From NCBI GenBank assembly GCA_003254885.1, contig QANT01003226.1:1-51909 (forward strand): 51,909 bases of DNA, read 5' to 3'. Made by a program: the position numbers and the translations under genes. The stretch is from Purshia tridentata. Lineage: Eukaryota; Streptophyta; Magnoliopsida; Rosales; Rosaceae. A model generated the notes under the pieces. It did not search any database and had not been told where the DNA came from. It was given only the letters and a program-made list of their open reading frames with translations. Positions 24,701 to 34,635 of the stretch are shown here, in pieces; the first letter of the stretch is position 1; every line of letters starts with the position of its first letter.

Positions 24701-25207
24701 GTTATTAGCTATAAACCGTTAATTAAGTGTAGATTAACTAGATTATTAGTCATTAATGGAAGTGAGATTCAATGTTAGGTCAACATACATCAAGTGCACG
24801 ATTGTTATTAGCATTTAATGTTATTATGTGCTCATGCAGGCTCCACTGAATGTAGACCCTGAAATAAGAAAGCAAATCCGTTCACCAAGAGATGCTAAGA
24901 GGTTTGCGAGGATGAAAGGTAAAATAGAGTAAGCACCTGAGGCATTGCAAGGGGATTCTTCAACCAAGGTGTGACCAAGATTTTACTTAATATTGTGTAT
25001 GATTGTCAACCATTAATCATGAATAAACGAGTGTCAATAATTAATGTACGTGGAATTAATTCAAATATGACTGTCATTAGAATTTGATGATATCATCTGT
25101 TCATGCAGGTACTAAGCAGCCCTAAAAGGTACAGAAAAGCTCCGTTGTATGTCATGCTTGTTTGTGTGATAGCATTTCCCTTGGTATTCTGGGGTGTAAA
25201 TGTATGA
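21761..25207 (+). CDS. Methyl-CpG-binding-domain protein with duplicated exons and C-terminal hydrophobic tail
   Basis: Phase-0 exons: 21761-22036, 23682-23804, 24046-24147, 24533-24661, a stop-containing duplicate 24840-24968, and 25109-25207. The MBD begins at about residue 69 (LPEGWTVELRPR) and runs across the first intron into FFYQPGRKKQFRSLSAAQK, like plant MBD5/6/7-type domains. Exons 3, 4 and 5 resemble one another (IRKQIRS..., endings GGSSNM, EGSSTK, GDSSTK), so they arose by serial duplication. Exon 5 has TAA at 24930-24932 where exon 4 has CAG. If exon 5 is skipped, the protein is 242 residues and ends in a basic stretch (KRYRK) plus a hydrophobic segment at about 222-240, like a tail anchor. 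If exon 5 is included, the protein stops at 240 residues without that segment. The family is known for reading or silencing methylated DNA; the membrane link is inference. ATG 21677 is rejected as start because it would translate the GA repeat. Confidence 0.78.
22710..22891. mobile_element. CACTA-type MITE inside intron 1 of the MBD gene
   Basis: A 182-bp element begins CACTACTACAA and ends with TAGTG. Its terminal inverted repeats align for about 38 bases: the left reads to ACACTATAACGG, and the right, reverse-complemented, ends ACTACCTATACAACGG. It is flanked by a 3-bp direct repeat ATT at 22707-22709 and 22892-22894. The CACTA termini and 3-bp duplication are diagnostic of the CACTA (EnSpm) group. 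With no coding capacity it is non-autonomous. Confidence 0.85.
24350..24968 (+). repeat. Tandem exon-intron duplication within the MBD gene
   Basis: A unit made of the 3' half of intron 3 plus exon 4 (about 24350-24661) recurs as intron 4 plus exon 5 (24662-24968), offset about 307 bases. The two exon copies differ at about 12 of 129 positions. The intron parts share blocks such as CAAACGTGTACGAA and the shared acceptor GCTCATGCAG. Intron 2 and intron 5 ends are related too, which suggests repeated rounds of the same duplication. Confidence 0.85.
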
Positions 25208-25983
25208 CGCATTTGATGTGCATTCATAAGTAGCTAGACATAAAAACTGCTTTTCAACTTGTACTATTTCGTACATTCAATAACCCAACAAGGATGCTCA
25301 ATTTGGACTCTCTATGGCTCAAAATATATACACTAGCTAGCTTATTACTCTGTTCCAGGGAATTTCAACATCCCAAACCCAAAGGATGTGGCTTTCATTC
25401 AGATTTCAGGTATGTTCTTCAAAGCCCGCTTTCATATGGCACTCAGAAAACATTAGCTTGGTTACATGCAACATACATAGAACTCTATTAAAATTCCAGC
25501 GAAATCCACCACCAAGCAGTGGTGCTTGGTTACAAGGTCGTTCATAATACAATCTATAAGCCACTCCGAACCCTCCTGAACCAATTAAATAAGCCTTGCA
25601 TAAAAAAGCATGCAAGCGCCTAAAACACACTTTTTTTTAGCATTAGCCTGAACCAAAAGCTGCTTCACATCCTTCACCTTTATTTTCGGAGCAAACAGTT
25701 CGGAATAAAAATGAGATAGATTATTATCGATCCCTCGCCTATTCTAAATGTGGCGGCATAGGTTTGAGGCTACAATTCAAATATAATTGTAACAGCTACT
25801 AAAAAGAGAATGCAAGTTAATGCTACCCTTACATTCATTCAGTCAAAGGCACTAAGCAGACAGTATATGTAACTAGACACCTATGATAGCATTTCGGAAG
25901 AGAATACACACAAGATGAACAAAACAGAAACCAGAAATCAGACCTCATACATCTAGAAAATGACCACGTATAACAGATATTTC
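25208..25983. other. Short spacer between convergent MBD and AS1-like genes
   Basis: Holds the 3' untranslated regions of both neighbours. On the minus strand near 25545-25595 a chance-looking frame reads LIGSGGFGVAYR, which resembles a kinase glycine loop, but nothing else of a kinase is present. No gene is called. Confidence 0.6.
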
Positions 25984-27045
25984 TCACCGGCCATTCGGCT
26001 CAGCAAGCCTGGGTCTGCCTCCCATCCGCTCAAGAAACTTAGAGAGATGCAAATGCTTCGCAGCCCATTGCTCAGCCAACTTCTGCTCTTTCGTTTCTGC
26101 ATCTCTCCTCAGTCCTGCTAACTGTTCCCTGTATTCTGCTTCAATCCTATCCAGAGCAGCCTTCTGCTCTTCCCTAAGAGCCTTCACCTTTGCTTCAATC
26201 TCTTCCATCTTCTCCCTCCTCCGACAAGCCTTCTCCGATTCAAGTTGCAACTCTACCCTCCTTAGTCTCCAGGATGCTTCTTTTTTATGCGCTGCCCAAG
26301 CACGGTGCACTTCCTCCAACTCTCTGGTGCACTCCACCAACTCAGATAAAATCAGGTTCTCTCCACAAGCAGGGACTGCCCCATGAGGTGGCAAATTGCC
26401 CAAAATAAGGCCATTATCCAATCCTCTATCCGGCTGCAGCCAAGGGATTGGAGGAGAAGGTGCAACTGTAGGAGACAGACTCAGAGTAACAGAAGGAGAT
26501 GGTGGCCTGATGTTGGAGCTCACATTGGAGTTAGAAAGCCAAGGAGGAAGCATTGTCGGAGCAGGGGATGGGTCAGAATGAAGAAAAGCCCCGTTGGAAG
26601 TAGCCATGAGATATGCTGGGGCTGCACGCTCCTTCACTAGCTTCTCAGCAAAAGAATCAAGAATTCTATCGTATTTACCCTCTTCAATAGGGTCAACTGT
26701 CTTATTGTTCTTTTGTTCTCTCTGCTGCTTCTCTTTGAACACTTCCCACCACTTGCCCAATCTCTTAGCAGTACGACCAGGAACTTCAGCAGCAATTTTC
26801 TTCCATTTATTACCGTGTTTGGCTTGAAGGCAAATGACAAGACGCTGTTCCTCTTCAGTAAGAGATCCTTTCTTGATGCCGGGTTTTAGATAATTCTTCC
26901 ACCTTTCTAAGCAAGATTTCGCATCCCTGTTTATGGGTGTGTTCATGCGCTGTGACACAAGGTTCCACTCCCTTGGTCCATATTGTTTCACGTAAGCACG
27001 TAACAAAGCGTCCTCTTCAGCTCTCCAACGTTGTCTCTCCTTCAT
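25984..27045 (-). CDS. AS1: ASYMMETRIC LEAVES1 / PHANTASTICA (ARP) MYB transcription factor
   Basis: A single coding exon of 353 residues, close to Arabidopsis AS1 (367). It starts with the family-typical MKERQRW. Two MYB repeats cover about residues 4-104. R2 has tryptophans at 7, 27 and 49. R3 has leucine at 62 in place of the first tryptophan, then W81 and W99/W100, as in AS1. The middle part is Pro/Ser-rich with conserved PPWL and IPWLQ motifs. The C-terminal part (231-340) is a long charged coiled coil, the region that in AS1 supports dimerisation and protein contacts. AS1 acts in the nucleus with AS2 to repress class-1 KNOX genes and set leaf polarity. Upstream in frame there is no ATG, only TTG, so 27045 is the start. 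Probable leader-intron sites lie upstream (see separate entry). Confidence 0.96.
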   Translation of the reverse strand: MKERQRWRAEEDALLRAYVKQYGPREWNLVSQRMNTPINRDAKSCLERWKNYLKPGIKKGSLTEEEQRLVICLQAKHGNKWKKIAAEVPGRTAKRLGKWWEVFKEKQQREQKNNKTVDPIEEGKYDRILDSFAEKLVKERAAPAYLMATSNGAFLHSDPSPAPTMLPPWLSNSNVSSNIRPPSPSVTLSLSPTVAPSPPIPWLQPDRGLDNGLILGNLPPHGAVPACGENLILSELVECTRELEEVHRAWAAHKKEASWRLRRVELQLESEKACRRREKMEEIEAKVKALREEQKAALDRIEAEYREQLAGLRRDAETKEQKLAEQWAAKHLHLSKFLERMGGRPRLAEPNGR

Positions 27046-27063
27046 TTCCAGGAGCAAAAATCA

Positions 27064-28770
27064 CTGTCCATTGCCTCAAACTGAAACCCTTCATAATGTA
27101 TCTGGAATTCAGATGTCCATTACAATATGATATGTTAGCAATGTCAAAAAGAAATTGAACATCTGGGTAGGAAGGAAATAAAACTAGCAGAGGAGGCAAT
27201 ATTAAAAAGGCAGATAGATAAGGAAGGAATAGTTGAATACAAGCCCATAACAAGCTGATAGGATTAGTAAACAGTAAATTTTTTTAAAATGCTCAAAACA
27301 GCCAAACCATAAAGGCTTGAAATTGCAGCAAACAAATGCATTTAAATCCAGGATAGCAATTTCAACAGCGCATCATATATTTAGGACAAGTAAACAAAGG
27401 AAATTATTTCTTTTCAATGAATAAAAACCAAGTACTGAAAAATAAATAGACACATGAGCATTCGAATCGTCCACAGAGCAGACATCAGCAAAGTGACAAG
27501 CTGACAACTAATTGTGAATCTAACTGGTATTATGTTAGAGTTTGGATTAACTCGAAATTTGAAGCAGAAAGGAGGGCTACTTGACACTTTGAACGAAAAT
27601 ATGAAGGCTGCCACAGACAAGTAAAGACTGCATTAAAATTAGAGGGCAGATCAAAGTGTCAAATGTGTATTCAATTTAGATAGCAGAACAATTCTTAGTA
27701 GGAAACCCTTTCATTATTAACTTGTTAAATATTATCAAATTGTAAGACAAGAATAATATAATGACTAACAAATATAAATAATAAAAAGAAAATGAGCTTC
27801 CTACACTCCTCCAGTCCTCCATGCTGAACACATAAGGAGTGCAAGAAGATTATTTTGAAGTGCAAATAACATTTCCGGAAAACAAGGCATTATCACATAT
27901 ATATCGCATGCAGAAACATGTAAAATGATGATTAAGTTCATTAAATTACAAAATTATTATTGACTGTATTTAGTTAACTAATATATATTTATTAAATCCT
28001 AATAAACCGAGTTTGACAGCTATAACAAATCAAAGACGCAAAAGACCAAAAAGAAAAGTCAACAACCCCACTGAAATTTGGAAAAGTCAAATATCCTCCT
28101 TCAAGGTGAGGGACATAATTGTCACTAGTGCTAACTGGGATGAAGACTGGGGATGAGATTTATTGTAGGAAATAACCCAAGAATCTTTTTTCTTTTTCTT
28201 TTCTCTTAGGCTGTGATTCATACAATTAATCACAAAGAACTAACCCACACAATCATACTCATTCACCCAAAAAGTAGAACAATTAATATCAGAAACTAGA
28301 CAACATAATTAAAAGTGGCAATCACCAACCATGCAAAGGATTGTTGCTAAATCACACTCTATTACAGGAAAGATTCGTCACAAAAAAAAAAAAGCGATGT
28401 CTTATGAAGTCTTTTCAAAGTCACAAGCCTAGCAAATTTTATATTAATCAATTCACTTTTCAGAGTATCCACCAAAAGTAAATATTTGTAATCAAAGCCA
28501 GTTTTTTTTTTTTTTTTTGCTTCTAACTAAAACAGAGTGTTGTCGCGGATAATACTAAGAACACAATTTTGAAAACAAACGAAAAAAATACAATATTTTT
28601 CGACCTTTTCTTACTAACCAAAAAACAAAATCCGGAGTGAGAGAGTTATAGAATAAAAAAACGTGTTAAGAGTATTTTAAGTGTGAAGAACAGGAGGTAG
28701 ACGAAAATAAGTACGGAAGTAGTTTTGCATTATATGAATGGTGTGGAAGGAGAAGAGAGGAGAGGCTTAC
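27064..28770 (-). other. Probable leader intron of the AS1-like gene
   Basis: Reading leftwards, a good donor (ACT|GTAAGC) sits at 28771/28770. Acceptor candidates lie at 27081 (TTTCAG) and 27064 (GGACAG), just upstream of the ATG. The intervening 1.7 kb is AT-rich with no coding potential. A 5' exon would then lie at about 28771-29330, which is GA-rich and leader-like. This is inference from splice-site matches only. Confidence 0.5.
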
Positions 28771-29340
28771 AGTTCTGCTTAACTGCACCTCCGGCCCAAG
28801 CTTCTTCTTCGACGCATCTCCTCTAAACAACCAGCTCTGGATAAAACAGAAAAGAAAAATATTTTTGTTTTCTCCCAAAACAAAAAAACAAAGAAAAGGC
28901 TGAAGAGACTCAAACTTCCAAAAACAAGCCTAGCTAGTGAGAGAGAAAAAAATCCCAACCTAGAGAGAGAAACAAAGGACAGAAGGACTAGACCTAGTGA
29001 GAGAGAGAGAGAGAGAGAGTGAGATTAGACGGAAGAGAGATCTGACAGTGAGCGGGAAAGGAGGGCACGCGAGTGGGGAGCCTAAAAGGCCAAAGCAGAG
29101 CAGCAGCGTATGACGTCGTCGTTTAGGGAATTTGCCACCATCAAATCTCTCTCTACTTCTCCAGCGTCACCTCCTCCTCCACCACCTCCTCCTTCAACGA
29201 CGATACACAAAAAGAAGCTGCAAAACTGAGAATGAAAAAGAGGGAGAGAATGAATGAGTGAGTGAGTGAGTGAGTGAGTGAGTGAGTGATTGGAGATTTA
29301 ATATTTTGAGAGAGAGAGACAGAGAGGGGTATGCTGGACT
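28771..29340 (-). promoter_or_regulatory. Proximal promoter / 5' leader of the AS1-like gene with GA and GAGT microsatellites
   Basis: Contains (GA)n at 28999-29019 and (TGAG)n at about 29255-29288, in purine-rich plus-strand DNA; the gene's own strand is therefore CT-rich, as many plant leaders are. A TGACGTCGTC motif (bZIP-type ACGT core) lies at 29109-29120. The exact transcription start is unknown. Confidence 0.5.
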
Positions 29341-29479
29341 TCAGCGCTTATATTGCGCCCCGTAGTTGTTCTGTCAATTCGCGTGGGTAGAGCTTTTATC
29401 AGTGTTTTGCGGGAGTAATGCTCTACGATTAGCCACCTGATAACTAGTACGTACAATTATGTGTTACATGGCTGTCATT

Positions 29480-29660
29480 TTTGCCAAGGGCCAAAACACA
29501 GCTAAGCCACGACCCTATTAGGCCCATGGGTCCATCTCCCGACTTACCTCTGATGCCACCTGAGGTGATACGACCCCACTTACATTTTATTGGCTTGCGG
29601 GCCACCCCTATAAGGTGTCGTCGTACCCTAACCGAAATTAAGACCTTTTCTGTTCAAGTT
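29480..29660 (-). mobile_element. Possible LTR end plus primer-binding-site scrap of a retrotransposon
   Basis: On the minus strand the sequence reads GGGGTCGTATCACC, then AGGTGGCATCAGAGG at about 29556-29570. The second part resembles the GGTGGTATCAGAGC phrase common at LTR/primer-binding-site junctions primed by initiator tRNA-Met. No polyprotein or second LTR is visible, so at most this is a relic. Confidence 0.3.
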
Positions 29661-30317
29661 AACTCCAATAACATGGAAGTAGAAGTACCAAATAATGGAA
29701 TATTGTGTAATTTACTGTTATGATATCACCTTTCGTACCCAAAAATATATATATCTTAGGATAATAATAATAATTACACGTGAATGTGTGCTAAGAAACT
29801 AGTAATATATTATATATACAAGTTAGATTAAAGAGATTTTTATGTCAATTGTGAGAAAGTTTTCTATTCCAAAAAAAAATTATGCGAAATGAATACAAGA
29901 CCAAAGTAATAATCTCTTTTTGTTTGGTTCTCTATTTGTGGGATAAATTTGCTGTTTTCTTCTCCGTTTGTGTGATAGTTTGGGTGTAATTATAGGCACC
30001 CATGCAGGCCTGAATCTGACCGTCCGTTGGGAGAGTAAGATCGGATTGACGAGATATATGAAAACTGAGATTCCATTACGTCACGTACAATCACAGACGC
30101 GTTGTTTTGGTAGCCTACATAGCTCTGGGTCATCACACGCCGCATAAAAAAAAAGCTGACCGTAGAGAAAAACTTATTTATAATTTGGAGAAAAATTTCT
30201 CTATCCTATTATAATGATGCGGATGTAGCACTGCGAGGGTGAGTTTTGGACATTGGAATTTGGGATTAATATTTTTTTTGGAAAATGATAAGTGTCTTTT
30301 TTTTGCGTTTTCTTTTT

Positions 30318-30693
30318 GTGCTTTTTTTCTTTTTTTTTGCCTTTTTTCGTCTTTTTGTGCCTTTTCTCTTCTTTTGTTTATTTGACAATTTAATCTTATG
30401 ATTGGAACCGTTCAATATCAAGATCATCATTTATAAATTAGCTTTGTAAAAAATTATCCAAATCAAAAATCGTTTAGTCATCTAACTGTTATTAAATAAA
30501 TAGATGGTTTTGGTAACAGTTAAATTCATCGTTAGGTATTTGATAACAATTAGATGACTAAACAATTTCTGATTTGGTTAATTTTTTGTTGAGTTGATTT
30601 ATAAATGATGATCTTGATATTGAACGGTTCCGATCGTTAGATTAAATTATCAAATAAACAAAAGAACAAAAAAGACACGAAGAGAAAGCACAT
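30318..30693. mobile_element. Foldback (hairpin) MITE-like element
   Basis: The left arm (about 30318-30495) and the reverse complement of the right arm (about 30530-30693) share long near-identical blocks, e.g. GAACCGTTCAATATCAAGAT and CATCATTTATAAAT. The loop is short. There is no coding capacity. I could not fix a target-site duplication, so the superfamily is undetermined. A degenerate relative lies at about 41685-41795. Confidence 0.8.
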
Positions 30694-31187
30694 AATATTT
30701 TCTTTTTTTTTTTACATAAGTGATGTTATATTAGTATTACTAATACTATAATAAGGTAAATAAGTTTATCTCTGTAAGTGTAAACAAAATAATGTGTCTA
30801 TTTTTCTTCTCATATTTCAAGTCACGGGATGGGACGGGATGGGATGGGAGACATTAATAGTTGTGCATATATTATAATTTGAGTTGATGAAAAATATTAC
30901 GTTTAGCATGCAACTGGTGTTATGATTACATAAAAAAGTTTCTCAAAGTGTAGGAGCGTGAGAAAATCTCTTTATCTCAAATGTATATACTTGATATCTA
31001 TCTCTCATCATATATTTTTAAAAATAAAAAAACAATATAACCATCTATATATGAAAGTGAGAAATTGACAATAATGGTTATGGAGTTTTATCTTTAACAA
31101 CACTTTGGTCATGAACTTGTTTTTAAAATTTTTCAGTTCGCAAACTTTCACATGTATATCATTTAAGTTTCGTCAATTGTATTTAGG

Positions 31188-31898
31188 CCCCGTTTAAAAT
31201 TATAGTGAGAAATCTAAAAACTGTTGTGAGTGACAATTATAGGTTACTTGCAACAGTTTTGGTGTTTAGTAAAAATTAAAAACTGTAGTGAGTGACTATT
31301 TAAGGTCACTTACTATAGATATTCAATACAGTTTGAAACCTACTTTTCAAAACTACAGTGAGTGACAATTGTAGCCAAAATTATTTTTACCCAATATATC
31401 CTCACTTTTTTAAAAAAATGACAACTATTATCCTCTTTTTTTAATTATGGTATATGTATGATGTATGTGATGGTGAATGTACTTATAATATAGTTATTTT
31501 ATATTGATATTACTAATTATGATATTTTATTTGTACCATTAAAATTAAAATATTCTTACAAAAATAATATATATACTTATTTAATAATTTTTTTGTAGTC
31601 TATAATTTTAATGCTAATATAAATTTGCAGACCAAAAATTATAACTAATAAAATGCCTTTTTTCAAATGAATAAGTCAAAAAAACTTTCAGCATCATGTT
31701 CATTTTAGTAATTATGAATAGTCACAACAGATTTATATTACAATTTACCAAACATCTTCATACTGCTTTTGTACTCACAGCATTTTAAAAAATATAGTTT
31801 ACCAAACATTTAGCGGATATTAATTATTCACAGCTGTTCTACTTCACTGCTGTATTACTTCATTATAATTTTTTCTCACTGCAATATCAAACTAAGCC
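31188..31898. mobile_element. PIF/Harbinger-type non-autonomous element (711 bp)
   Basis: The left end GGCCCCGTTTAAAATTATAG and the right end, reverse-complemented (GGCTTAGTTTGATATTGCAG), form imperfect terminal inverted repeats that continue to GTGAGAAA. The element is flanked by TTA at 31185-31187 and 31899-31901, the 3-bp duplication typical of PIF/Harbinger insertions. Three subterminal GTGAGTGAC repeats lie near 31226, 31289 and 31361. There is no transposase frame. Confidence 0.75.
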
Positions 31899-32189
31899 TT
31901 ATTTTTGTTATTAATTTTAATCACGCATCATGCATGTAAACTTCTTTTAAAAGATAAAAAGTTTAACCTATATTATATTTTCTACATATTTTAACATAAA
32001 GCAATAAAATATAAATAAAATCGACAAAATAAATTAAACTGATATACAAATAAAAATTCATGAATAATAAAATTTAAAATATAAATTTGTAGATAAAAAA
32101 ATACTTGAGTAAAATTGGAATAGTATTACTATAATTCTGTCCATGAAAGTTTTATTAAAATTAGAATGGGACATAGGTTAGGATAGGAA

Positions 32190-32430
32190 TAGTTATAATG
32201 GAGAGAGAGAGGTTGGGTGTTGGGGACTTGGGAGGAGGGGAAGTCATGATTAGGAGAGTGGGTGTGGGTGTGTGGGGGACTGTAGTCCGGGTTTCGCGGC
32301 ACAAGGAGACGAGTCTGATAGAGACGGGACCTTCTGCTGCGCTCAGAACCCTCCACCCCCGCACAGACGTCAGTGATACGTTACGTCGTTTTTTTGCTTT
32401 CCTTTTCCATTTGCGCGAGCCCATTCCCAT
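32190..32430. other. Isolated GC-rich block in an AT-rich spacer
   Basis: Base composition changes abruptly. The first half is G-rich and purine-rich on the plus strand; a segment near 32285-32390 then contains several CpGs and two ACGT cores (GACGTCA near 32366, TTACGTCG near 32380). An open frame crosses it on each strand but neither resembles a known protein. It could be the promoter or exon of an unrecognised non-coding transcript, or a conserved distal element. Confidence 0.4.
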
Positions 32431-34331
32431 TTCCTATTCTGCCCTTTATCACTCCCTTCTTTTTATTTTGGGTTTGATAGTGCCACTCACAAACCTCTTT
32501 GGACTTTGGACCACCTCGCTCTTCCCACTTCATCACATTCTTCTTCTCATTTATTCACTCCATCTGCTTATTACCAATCTCACATTCCCCTCCTCATTAT
32601 TTCTAAATTATATTTCTGCCCACTACTGGAATATTTTCAAACATCAATTCATTAACAATTAATTTCTACCCAAAAAAGAGGAATATTCTGCTTCTGTTCT
32701 ACTTCTACTTCTAGGTTTGGTTTATCAATTTCTCTTATACAGTAACAGCCTAACAGGAACGAACAGAACAGAAATTTTATTTAAGAAATTTAAATTGAAG
32801 AAAAAATGAAGGACCACATGACATAATTATTGTCCCCTATATTAATATATAGTTAGATATACATTAATATACCGGTTAAAATTAATAAATATTAAAGTGA
32901 ATTCAATCTTCTTTTATGTTAAGTTTTTAAAATGAATATTCTGATACTTTGTACATAAATGCTCACGCAAAGGAGTTAAAACTGTTAAACATGACATGTG
33001 AGTATTTCAGCTAATAAACAATACATTTATAGATAAAAAAAGTCATACATATTATGCAAAATTTAAATTTCCCCATATGGATTCCACATTTTCTAACAGA
33101 AATTTTGGTGATATATGATCTATAAGAATAAAAAATGACGTCCTTCTCCTAAGAGTGCATGCAGTGCAGGAGATTGGAATTTAATTTTTACAGTGAAGAT
33201 AATAAGGGGAGGGGGGGACTGATTTAAAGGATCACTGTTACAGCGACAGAAAGTTGCTGATTCCTTTATCGTTTTGCTTGGTCATGGTGCAGAACATAGC
33301 AGCAGCTGGCAGAGCTAGGGTTTGATTAATGGGCTAGACAAGTACAGGAGGGCATGCCTTGGAATAAAAAAAAAGTTACAGAGATCTTGAGATGACCCAT
33401 CAAGGCATCAAACCCATATTGTAAAATTGAGGGAGATCTCCTCCTCTGAATTTCTGAAAAAGGTTAAAGTTTCTGTGGTGGCAAATGAAACAACAAGAGA
33501 AGAGAAGAGAATTGAATCGAATTGCCACCGTCTACAGTCCACCAATCTTTTTCAACTCACTGTTCAATGAAAGTCAGGCACAGTGAAAACACACATCTAT
33601 TGGAGGAGAGCATAATATTAATTAAACTTGGGGCTGATTCAGTGAACAAAAATTGAGCTAAAAGTTTAAATTATTGTGAGCTACTCTCACTATATTGACA
33701 AACAAAGTCCCTTAAGATAAAACACGTACGTCTCATGAGTCATGAAAGAACTTCTTATGATTTGTGAGTAATCAGATGTGTTTGGAAATTTACTGCCTTG
33801 CAAGTTACAGCTAATGATGAAATGGGTAAGAAAGGTTTTTCAAATTGATGTATGCATTATCGAGTAGAGTAAAAATAAGTGAAAAACTTGACTGAAAAAG
33901 GAAAAAGGGGTAGAGTGAAAAAAAGAAAAAAAAGCTGTAGTGTAGGACGTAAAGCTACATTGTATGGTACAGCCTTACAGGTTTATAGGAATCGGTGAGA
34001 GGGGAAAAAGAGAAAGAGGTTAAAATGAAAATGTGAGTGAGAGTCTGTGAGAGAGAGAGCGAACCCATTAACCTCAGTTGATGTCTGAGTCTGAGCAATT
34101 GGGTGAAGTTTCAGCCTTTTACCAACTTTGGTTCGGTCAAAGGGAAACATCTCAGATCCCTTTCAACAAATTCGCTTATTTCTTTATTTAAACCCAACCC
34201 CCTCACTCAATTGTCAATTACCACCACCTATCTTACATTCTTACTCCACTTTTTATCTTCTCAAATATAGAACTAGCTTTCCTCACTTTCCTCAAACATT
34301 TAAGGTACTTTGTCTTATATTTTTAAGAGTT

Positions 34332-34635
34332 AATTACAGAAATAGTCCACTTATTATTCGTTAAGTCTCGTTTTTGTCTACAAATTTTTTTAAGTGTTAT
34401 ATTGGTTTACGAATTATCTAAAGTTTCTATTTTGGTCCAGAGAGCCCTCAATTTTATAACAATGAGTTGATTTTGAAGGATAAAATTGTCAATTTTGGAT
34501 AAAAATCGAACATATCAGATAATTACTAGATCAAAATAAAACACATCAAAGAATTACTAGACCAATATAGAACTTAAAAAAATTTGATGATCAAAACGAG
34601 ACATAGCGAATAATAAGTAGACTATTTTTGTAATT
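34332..34635. mobile_element. Foldback (hairpin) MITE-like element
   Basis: Ends AATTACAGAAATAGTC and GACTATTTTTGTAATT are inverted repeats. The arms of about 85 bases match closely (e.g. TTATTATTCG on the left, CGAATAATAA on the right; AATTTTTTTAAGT and ACTTAAAAAAATT). No coding capacity. No convincing target-site duplication was identified. Confidence 0.8.

Noticed and set aside
27046..27057. Four-residue N-terminal extension of the AS1-like protein
   Set aside because: The upstream codon is TTG, not ATG; family members start at MKERQRW.
32161..32662. Open frames on both strands over the GC-rich block
   Set aside because: Low-complexity composition and no recognisable domain; overlapping frames on both strands fit biased composition better than coding.
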